NCBI RefSeq assembly: GCF_907165215.1
Contig: NZ_CAJRAY010000033.1
Span: 16,441 to 63,322, forward strand
Length of the DNA stretch: 46,882 bases
Reading direction: 5' to 3'
From: Thermobacillus xylanilyticus
GTDB taxonomy: Bacteria > Bacillota > Bacilli > Paenibacillales > Paenibacillaceae
The position numbers were made by a program, and so were the translations under genes. The notes under the pieces are model-generated. The model saw only the letters and a list, made by a program, of their open reading frames with translations. It ran no database searches and was not told the origin of the DNA. Numbering within the stretch: position 1 is the first letter of the stretch; each line of letters begins with the position of its first letter. This document shows positions 40,721 through 46,882 of this stretch, piece by piece.

Positions 40721-41155
40721 TTACATGCCGGGATTGTGCCCCATATGCGTCATCGGCTGGCGCTCGAACGCGACGATCCAGTCTCCCTGAATGGCCGCAT
40801 AGCCGACATCCCCCTCGACCACGAGGCCGTACAGATTTTTCACATCGAGAAATTCCCGCCGTTCGCCGTTCTCGAATTCCAGCGTGATGTAATAGTCCGT
40901 GCGTGAGCCGAAGCCGTGATGGACGGCGCCGTCCGCATGATGATGCATGTTCGAGCCTCCCGTCACCTCCATCCGTTTCGCCGCGACGCGGGCGTAGACG
41001 GTCCGACGGGGCGCGCGGGTGTTGCGAATGTGGCGGGCAATTCCGACGACGACTATGGCGAAGAAGGCGGCGAACCCGATCAGGATGATGATCGGCATCA
41101 AGGTGAACATGAAATCGAAACCGCCGAACGGTCCCGGAGAGAACGGATCGTGCAT
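40721..41155 (-). CDS. DUF2500 family membrane protein
   Basis: This 144-residue protein has one N-terminal helix (about 12-36: FMFTLMPIIILIGFAAFFAIVVVGI) and a small C-terminal domain matching DUF2500. Visible blocks are RRTVYARVAAKRMEV, DYYITLEFENGERREFLDVKNLYGLVVEGDVGYAAIQGDWIVAFER. A His-rich insert (NMHHHADGAVHHGFG) may bind metal. The function is unknown. The start ATG 41155 follows AGGAGGAAG. It leads a two-gene unit with the membrane protein at 39953, divergent from the tandem stalk-domain genes. Confidence 0.85.
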   Translation of the reverse strand: MHDPFSPGPFGGFDFMFTLMPIIILIGFAAFFAIVVVGIARHIRNTRAPRRTVYARVAAKRMEVTGGSNMHHHADGAVHHGFGSRTDYYITLEFENGERREFLDVKNLYGLVVEGDVGYAAIQGDWIVAFERQPMTHMGHNPGM

Positions 41156-41295
41156 GGACTTCCTCCTGTTTCCGGTGCTGTCATTTATATACGCCGAATG
41201 GAGAGAAACGTTTCAGCGGGCTGTCTGTGAAACTTTTCCATTCCGCGCTCGTCTAACTTTGCAAAATCATTCGTTCTCGTAATGGAGGTTCAGGC

Positions 41296-42486
41296 ATGCG
41301 ATCGAAAAGTTTCGTTCGGTTGTTGTCCGCCTTGTTGGCGCTGTCTGTTGCAACCGCGGGTTACCCGCTCAGGGATGCGGCCGCGGCGGAAAAATTTTTT
41401 GCCCGTCACGCCTATACGGACCCTTCGACCGGCGAGGTGTTCTTCGATGTGATCCGCAATTCCGAACCGTACCAGCTCGTCGTGTTCCGCACGGCGGACG
41501 GCGAATGGATGCGTCTGCCGGACGGTGTGCGCGGCATCGGGCTTGACGACCGCACGGGCTGCGTCCGCGTATCCACCTATTCGGCTCCGTTCCATGACGT
41601 CTGCTATGACGCCGCGGCGGACGCGTTGGTCTACACCACGGCGTTCGAGCCTTCCCCGAGCGGCAAATGGGGACTGAAAATCGTCTCGTTCTACGAATCT
41701 TACGTACCGACGAATGTGCATACCTCAACGCCGCAGCCGAGCATCCATTACGGTTCCCACACCTCGCAGAAACAGCATCTCCTCTTGTTGAAAAACAACG
41801 CGACCGGCGAGATCCGGCAGCTTGCCATAAGCGACAGGTATCCGGACTATCGTTGGCTGGCGGACGGCACCCTGCTGCTGGAGCGGTTCAGCGAGACGGC
41901 ACGGCAGAACGAGCTGGTGCGCATCAACCCGGCGACCGGCGAGGCGAAGCGGTTCATGCTTGGTTCCCTGCGGGGGTACAACGCGGAGCACAATTTGCTG
42001 CTCTATGTGATGAATGAGCCATCGCGGAAGCTGCGGATTTACGATTTCCGGACCGGGAAGTCCCGCCTGGCGAAGGAAGACGAGGAGAAGCTGTTCTATC
42101 CCGATTTCGGAACGCCGGGTGACAAAGAAGCAGAGCCCGTCCTGCCGGCGGATCTCGATCTCGATGCGCTTCCGGTTGCCGAAACGGGGATTCGGGAGGA
42201 ACATGCCGCGGTGCTGACACTGGACGGCGCTGATATCCCGCTGCCCTTCGCGTTTGCCGGATTGGACGGGGAGACGTATGTGCCGCTGCGGCCGCTTGTC
42301 GACCGGGGATGGACATTGAGGAAGGAACCGCTTGCCGAAGGCGGCCACGACTATATCGTCGAATCGGAGCGGGGTAGCCTGCGGCTGAACCGGGCGAACA
42401 GCATGGCGCTGAACGACCGGTTGTACATTCCGATCCGGCTCATCCGGTCGCTGGGCCATGAAGCCGGGTTGAAGTGGAATCGTTGA
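41296..42486 (+). CDS. secreted protein with copper-amine-oxidase-N-like stalk domain (copy 1)
   Basis: This 396-residue exported protein has a signal peptide at 1-31 (SFVRLLSALLALSVATAGYPLRDAAAA, cleavage near AAA-E). The middle (about 40-290) has beta-propeller-like repeats (DGEWMRLPDGV, NATGEIRQLAI, NPATGEAKRFMLGSLRGYN, FRTGKSRLAKE). The C-terminus (about 310-396) is a stalk domain (DGADIPLPFAFAGLDGETYVPLRPLVDRGWTLRK...NDRLYIPIRLIRSLG), as in proteins that display domains on the cell wall. The start ATG 41296 follows GGAGGTTC. The neighbouring gene at 42518 is a paralogue in tandem. It may bind or sense a cell-surface ligand; the exact role is unknown. Confidence 0.8.
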   Translation: MRSKSFVRLLSALLALSVATAGYPLRDAAAAEKFFARHAYTDPSTGEVFFDVIRNSEPYQLVVFRTADGEWMRLPDGVRGIGLDDRTGCVRVSTYSAPFHDVCYDAAADALVYTTAFEPSPSGKWGLKIVSFYESYVPTNVHTSTPQPSIHYGSHTSQKQHLLLLKNNATGEIRQLAISDRYPDYRWLADGTLLLERFSETARQNELVRINPATGEAKRFMLGSLRGYNAEHNLLLYVMNEPSRKLRIYDFRTGKSRLAKEDEEKLFYPDFGTPGDKEAEPVLPADLDLDALPVAETGIREEHAAVLTLDGADIPLPFAFAGLDGETYVPLRPLVDRGWTLRKEPLAEGGHDYIVESERGSLRLNRANSMALNDRLYIPIRLIRSLGHEAGLKWNR

Positions 42487-42517
42487 AACGATGCGATCTG
42501 ATCAGGAGGTTGCGATC

Positions 42518-43720
42518 ATGAAATGGAGAAAAACGATCACGGCGGTTCTGTTTGCAGGCGCGCTGACCTCCGCTGCCTGTACCGGCTTGACGCCGACGGG
42601 CGCGCATGCGGCTGCCGGGGAGCCCTATCAAGCCGACTACGTCTATACGGATTCCCGTACCGGGGAGGTGTTCTTCAACGTTTACCGAGGCGCGGAAAGT
42701 TTCGTCGTGTTCCGCACGGCGGACGGAGAATGGATGCGGCTGCCGGATGGCATCGCCCGTCTGTGGTCCGGTTCCGAAAGCGGCTGCGCATTCTTGTTCG
42801 CTTATCCCCCGCACCCGGAGCAGTACTTCAACGCCTGCTATGACGCGGAAGCGGACGAAGTGGTCTACCACACGGAGTTTGCGCCTTCCCCGAACGGCAA
42901 ATGGGGATTGAAGATCGTCCCGTACTATGAGCCGTTTGATCCGGCGAACGGGCAAACGTCGTATCCGGGGTCGATCATCCGCTACACATCCCGCACCATA
43001 CAGAAAAAAGAAACCGTCCTGCTGCGAAACAACGCGACCGGCGAGATCCGGCAGCTGGCCGTCAGCACCAATGCCATGCCATATTACTGGCTGGCGGACG
43101 GCACCCTGCTGCTGCAGAAATTCAGCGAGACGGATCGGCAGAACGAACTGGTGCGCATTAATCCGGCGACCGGCGAGGCGAAGCGGTTCATGCTCGGTTC
43201 CATGCGGGGGTACAACGCCGAACGCAATCTGCTGCTCTATGTGATCAATGAGCCGGAACGGCGGCTGCGCATTTACGATTTCCGCGCCGGGAAGTCCCGG
43301 CTGGCGAAGGAAGGCGAGACCGAGCTGTTCTATCCCGAGACCGAAGTGTCGCGGGAAGAGCGTCCGGAGCCTCCTTCCTTGCCGGAGGATCTCGATCTTG
43401 ACGCGCTGCCGGTGGCCGACACGGGGATTCGGCATGACTATGCCGCGGTGCTGACGCTGGACGGTGCGGATGTGCAGCTGCCCTTCGCGTACGTCGGACT
43501 GGACGGAGAGGCGTATGTGCCGCTCAAACCGTTCGTTGCACGGGGATGGACGATGCGGCAGGAATCGTCGGATGGCGGCCATGAATATGTCGTCGATACG
43601 GGCCGGGGCGAACTGCGGCTGAACCGCGCGAACAGCATATCGCTGAACGACCGGTTGTATCTTCAGCTCCGCCTCATCCGGTCGCTCGGCCATGAAGCCG
43701 AATTGAGGTGGCTGCGCTGA
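42518..43720 (+). CDS. secreted protein with stalk domain (copy 2, tandem paralogue)
   Basis: This 400-residue paralogue of the preceding gene has a signal peptide (TAVLFAGALTSAACTGLTP, cleavage near AHA-A at 32), the same propeller-like middle and the same C-terminal stalk domain. The two proteins are near-identical in the centre (NATGEIRQLAV, NPATGEAKRFMLGSMRGYNAE, RLRIYDFRAGKSRLAKEGE) but diverge in the first quarter. The start at ATG 42518 follows AGGAGGT; an ATG 27 nt earlier lies in front of that site. The gap to copy 1 is only 31 nt, so they form a tandem-duplicated operon. Confidence 0.8.
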   Translation: MKWRKTITAVLFAGALTSAACTGLTPTGAHAAAGEPYQADYVYTDSRTGEVFFNVYRGAESFVVFRTADGEWMRLPDGIARLWSGSESGCAFLFAYPPHPEQYFNACYDAEADEVVYHTEFAPSPNGKWGLKIVPYYEPFDPANGQTSYPGSIIRYTSRTIQKKETVLLRNNATGEIRQLAVSTNAMPYYWLADGTLLLQKFSETDRQNELVRINPATGEAKRFMLGSMRGYNAERNLLLYVINEPERRLRIYDFRAGKSRLAKEGETELFYPETEVSREERPEPPSLPEDLDLDALPVADTGIRHDYAAVLTLDGADVQLPFAYVGLDGEAYVPLKPFVARGWTMRQESSDGGHEYVVDTGRGELRLNRANSISLNDRLYLQLRLIRSLGHEAELRWLR

Positions 43721-43787
43721 AAATTGCAACACTTGGACCGATCTGCGAAAATGGGAAGGAAACTGTCGGCTGACAAGGATGGTGTGC

Positions 43788-46079
43788 ATGAGCAGATCGG
43801 ACAACGCATGGGATACGGAGAAGGAAAAGGGGGCGGAACTTGCCGAAACGATCACGGCGCGTGAGGCGACTTCCGCCGAGGCGCTGACGCCGGAGCAGGA
43901 GGCGGCCGAACGCGAACGGATCGTGAAGCTGATCGGCGCCGACCTCGGATTGCCGGCCGGGAAAGTGGGCGCGGCGGTCCGGTTGCTGGAGGAAGGGAAC
44001 ACGATCCCGTTCATCGCCCGCTACCGCAAGGAAATGACGGGCGAGCTGGACGAGCAGCAGCTGCGGGACATTGCGGAGAAGCTGAACTATCTCCGCAATC
44101 TGGAGGCGCGCAAGCGCGAAGTGATCCGGCTCATCGACGAGCAGGGGAAACTGACGGACGAGCTGCGGGAAGCCATCGCACGGGCGGTGAAGCTGCAGGA
44201 GGTCGAGGACCTGTACCGTCCCTATCGCCAGAAGCGCAAGACGCGGGCAAGCGTCGCGAAGGAGCGGGGGCTGGAGCCGCTCGCGGAATGGCTGCTCAGC
44301 CGGCCGCGGCACGGAACGCCGCTTGAGGAGGCGGCAAAGTACATCCATGAGGAGAAGGGCGTTCCGACGGCCGAGGAAGCGCTGCAGGGCGCGATGGACA
44401 TCATCGCGGAACAGCTCGCGGACGACGCGCAGATCCGCGCCTGGGTGCGGAGCCACACGCAGACCCACGCGGTGCTGGTGTCCGCGGCGAAGGACCCGGA
44501 AGCGGAGTCGGTCTACGAGATGTACTACGACTACCGCGAGCCGGTTCGCCGGATGCCGCCGCACCGCGTGCTCGCCGTCAACCGGGGCGAGCGGGAAGAG
44601 GTGCTGAAGGTGTCGCTGGAGCTCGACCCGGCACGCATCCTGGACTATATCGGACGCCGGATCGCGCTCGACCGGCAGCCGGAAGCCGTGCGCGATGTGC
44701 TGCGCGCTGTGGTCGAAGACGCCTACAAGCGGCTCATCGCGCCGTCCATTGAACGCGAGGTGCGCGCCGAAATGACGGCGCAGGCGGAGGAGCACGCGAT
44801 CGGCATATTCGCCGCGAACCTGCGCAGCCTGCTGCTGCAGCCGCCGGTGAAGGGGCGGGTTGTGCTCGGCATCGACCCGGCATACCGCACCGGCTGCAAG
44901 CTGGCCGTCGTCGACGAGACCGGCAAGCTGCTGGCGACGGACGTCTGCTACCCGACGCCGCCGCACAACAAGACGGCCGAGGCGGAGAAGCTCGTGAGCG
45001 GGCTGATCGACCGGTACGGCGTCACGCTGATCGCGATCGGCAACGGCACCGCCTCGCGGGAGACGGAGCAGTTCGCCGCCGATCTGATCCGCAAGCGGCG
45101 CGATGCGGGGCTGGACGCCGGCGGACTGCAATACGTCATCGTGAGCGAGGCGGGCGCCAGCGTCTATTCGGCTTCGAAGCTGGCGGCCGAAGAATTCCCG
45201 GACCTCGACGTCGCGGAGCGCAGCGCCGTGTCGATTGCCCGGCGGCTGCAGGACCCGCTCGCCGAGCTTGTCAAGATCGAGCCGAAGGCGATCGGCGTCG
45301 GGCAGTACCAGCACGACGTCAATCCGAAGCGGCTGGACGAGAGCCTGGGCGCCGTCGTCGAATCGGCGGTCAACCATGTCGGCGTCGACGTCAACACCGC
45401 GTCGCCTCAATTGTTGTCGTATGTCGCCGGCATCAACGCGGCGCTCGCCCGCAACATCGTCGCGTACCGCGAAGCGAACGGCAAGTTCACGGACCGCAGC
45501 CAGTTGAGGTCGGTGCCGCGGCTCGGCGCGAAGACCTACGAGCAATGCATCGGGTTCCTCCGCGTGCCGGACGGCGCGCAGCCGCTCGACCGGACGCCGA
45601 TCCACCCGGAATCCTACGGCGTCGTCGACCGGCTGTTCGCGATGCTGGGGCATACCGTGCACGACCTGGGGACGGAAGCGCTGAACGCGAAACTGCGGGA
45701 ACTCGATCCTGCCGAAGCCGCCGAACGGCTCGACGTCGGCGTCCCGACGCTGCGCGACATCATTGACAGCCTGCTGCGCCCGGGACGCGACCCGCGCGAG
45801 GAGCTGCCGCCGCCCGTCTTCCGGACGGACGTGCTCCGCATCGAGGATCTCGCGCCCGGCATGGAACTGAAGGGCACGGTTCGCAACGTGATCGACTTCG
45901 GCGCCTTCGTCGACATCGGCGTCAAGAACGACGGGCTTGTCCATATTTCACAGATGAGCGACCGCTATGTGAAGCATCCGCTGGATGTCGTATCCGTCGG
46001 CGATACGGTGACGGTCCGCGTGCTGTCGGTGGACGTGAAGCGCGGGCGCGTCAGCCTGACGATGCGCTCGGGCGAATGA
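43788..46079 (+). CDS. tex: Tex family RNA-binding transcription accessory protein
   Basis: This is a Tex/YdcI protein of about 763 residues. The helical N-terminal Tex domain is followed by a YqgF/RuvC-like RNase H fold (VVLGIDPAYRTGCKLAVVDETGKLLATDVCYPTPPHNK, about 350-390). Then come helix-hairpin-helix repeats (NTASPQLLSYVAGINAALARNIVAYREANGKF) and a C-terminal S1 RNA-binding domain (GMELKGTVRNVIDFGAFVDIGVKNDGLVHISQMSDRYVKHPLDVVSVGDTVTVRVLSVD). It binds nucleic acid and acts on transcription and expression of virulence or stress genes in several bacteria. The start at ATG 43788 follows AAGGATGG; ATG 43779 overlaps that site. The gene looks intact. Confidence 0.94.
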   Translation: MSRSDNAWDTEKEKGAELAETITAREATSAEALTPEQEAAERERIVKLIGADLGLPAGKVGAAVRLLEEGNTIPFIARYRKEMTGELDEQQLRDIAEKLNYLRNLEARKREVIRLIDEQGKLTDELREAIARAVKLQEVEDLYRPYRQKRKTRASVAKERGLEPLAEWLLSRPRHGTPLEEAAKYIHEEKGVPTAEEALQGAMDIIAEQLADDAQIRAWVRSHTQTHAVLVSAAKDPEAESVYEMYYDYREPVRRMPPHRVLAVNRGEREEVLKVSLELDPARILDYIGRRIALDRQPEAVRDVLRAVVEDAYKRLIAPSIEREVRAEMTAQAEEHAIGIFAANLRSLLLQPPVKGRVVLGIDPAYRTGCKLAVVDETGKLLATDVCYPTPPHNKTAEAEKLVSGLIDRYGVTLIAIGNGTASRETEQFAADLIRKRRDAGLDAGGLQYVIVSEAGASVYSASKLAAEEFPDLDVAERSAVSIARRLQDPLAELVKIEPKAIGVGQYQHDVNPKRLDESLGAVVESAVNHVGVDVNTASPQLLSYVAGINAALARNIVAYREANGKFTDRSQLRSVPRLGAKTYEQCIGFLRVPDGAQPLDRTPIHPESYGVVDRLFAMLGHTVHDLGTEALNAKLRELDPAEAAERLDVGVPTLRDIIDSLLRPGRDPREELPPPVFRTDVLRIEDLAPGMELKGTVRNVIDFGAFVDIGVKNDGLVHISQMSDRYVKHPLDVVSVGDTVTVRVLSVDVKRGRVSLTMRSGE

Positions 46080-46159
46080 CGATTCTTTCGTGCCGGAAGC
46101 GATTTGTGATAGAATAGAAATTGGAGAGCGAAACCATCGGAATACAAGGAGTGAGAGAG

Positions 46160-46819
46160 ATGCGTACTGATCAAGCTTTTCGTCTGGCTGAGCGGATTCC
46201 GGCCGACTTCGGCGAAGTGATCCGCACGCGCCGGTCCGTCCGGCACTACGATCCGAATTTCGTGCTGAGCCGGGAAGAAATCAAGTCGCTCCTGGCCGAC
46301 ACCGTGCTGGCGCCGTCGTCGAACAACCTGCAGCCGTGGCGCTTTCTCGTGATCGATCAGCAGGAAGACAAAGAGAAGCTGTATCCGATCGCGTACAACC
46401 AGCGGCAGGTGCTCGAAGCTTCGGCCACGATCGCCGTGCTGGGCGATATCGAAGGCTACAAGCGGGTGGATGAGATCACCCGGATTGCGGTCGAGCGCGG
46501 CTATATGACCGAGGAATTCGCCGCGCAGCAGCGGGAGCGGGTTGCTTCGTCCTACGGATCGATGAGCAGGGAAGCGCTCAAGCAAATCGCCCTGATCGAC
46601 GGCAGCCTGGCGTCCATGCAGCTCATGCTGGCGGCGCGGGCGCGCGGCCTCGATACGGTGCCGATGGGCGGATTCGATCACGGGCAGTTCATCAAGGCGT
46701 TCAATGTGCCGGACAACTATGTACCGGTCATGCTCATCGCCGTGGGCAAGGCGGCAGCCGAAGGGCGCCCGACGGCGCGGCTCGCGGTCGACGATGTGAC
46801 GACCTGGGGCAGTTTCTGA
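46160..46819 (+). CDS. nitroreductase family protein
   Basis: This 219-residue FMN-dependent nitroreductase is of the YodC/NfsB-like group. The N-terminal RRSVRHYDPNF block, the flavin-binding SSNNLQPWRFLVID and the C-terminal GLDTVPMGGFDHGQFIKAFNVPDNYVPVMLIAVGKAA are present. It reduces nitro compounds, quinones or similar electron acceptors with NAD(P)H. The start at ATG 46160 follows AAGGAGTGAG; an upstream in-frame ATG lacks a site. A weak -10 (TAGAAT, 46110-46115) precedes it. A strong hairpin follows. Confidence 0.9.
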   Translation: MRTDQAFRLAERIPADFGEVIRTRRSVRHYDPNFVLSREEIKSLLADTVLAPSSNNLQPWRFLVIDQQEDKEKLYPIAYNQRQVLEASATIAVLGDIEGYKRVDEITRIAVERGYMTEEFAAQQRERVASSYGSMSREALKQIALIDGSLASMQLMLAARARGLDTVPMGGFDHGQFIKAFNVPDNYVPVMLIAVGKAAAEGRPTARLAVDDVTTWGSF

Positions 46820-46834
46820 TAGTGCGATAAACGA

Positions 46835-46873
46835 CAAGGCCGGCCGGCATCCCTGTGATGCCGGCCGGCCTTG
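46835..46873 (+). terminator. hairpin after the nitroreductase gene
   Basis: A perfect 17-bp stem (46835-46851 with 46857-46873) has a 5-nt loop. No T run follows within the window. It could end transcripts from either side, because the next gene is not visible. Confidence 0.6.
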
Positions 46874-46882
46874 TGCGCGGCA

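Overview
The window looks like chromosomal DNA of a high-GC, endospore-forming Firmicute of the Paenibacillaceae (Paenibacillus, Cohnella or Thermobacillus type). The reasons are strong AGGAGG-type ribosome sites, SigB/F/G-type sigma, YyaC, DUF1128, DUF6483 and NamA/YqjM-type proteins, a classic Firmicute BirA operator, and a GC-rich codon bias throughout. I see no rRNA, tRNA, phage genes or CRISPR array. All family assignments come from reading motifs in the translated sequence; no database search was run.

Layout. 1-716: a 51-bp tandem hairpin array that enters from beyond the left edge and ends at an intrinsic terminator. 872-9283: one giant cyclic beta-1,2-glucan synthase gene (GT84, glycoamylase-like and GH94 modules). 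9663-13492: an alpha/beta hydrolase, a D-2-hydroxyacid dehydrogenase, a NamA-type ene-reductase and a hemolysin-III membrane protein. 13648-15184: an SDR enzyme coupled to an XRE repressor, divergent from a 49-residue membrane protein, with two mirror-image operator sites around its promoter. 15203-18577: a class 3 lipase, a GH1 beta-glucosidase and a LysR regulator. 18667-19020: the tail of a deleted MFS transporter. 19115-20232: a BirA-operator-controlled bioB. 20287-22603: a CorA-like transporter with 12-residue repeats, and a SigB-like sigma factor. 22748-27875: an AraC regulator divergent from galK-galE-galT, closed by a 20-bp-stem terminator.

28095-31111: small conserved genes including DUF1128, YyaC, an alpha/beta hydrolase and DUF6483. 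31251-34764: a compact cyclic-di-GMP cluster of 7TM-PAS-GGDEF, a two-TM GGDEF without an I-site, and an HD-GYP protein whose HD histidine is Phe. 34797-36386: a low-GC IS91-like rolling-circle element (HUH/Y2 transposase) with an overlapping zinc-ribbon gene. It sits between two look-alike terminators. 36525-46819: small proteins, an anchored cupredoxin, DedA, a thioredoxin-like protein, an MBL-fold hydrolase, DUF2500, a tandem pair of secreted stalk-domain proteins, Tex and a nitroreductase.

Themes. Carbohydrate use and export recur (cyclic glucan synthase, GH1 glucosidase, Leloir galactose operon with an AraC activator), and c-di-GMP signalling could plausibly control surface polysaccharide. 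Most of the rest is ordinary core or accessory chromosome. The parts least explained by known systems are the 51-bp hairpin array, the XRE/small-membrane-protein switch, and the IS91-like element with its zinc-ribbon partner.
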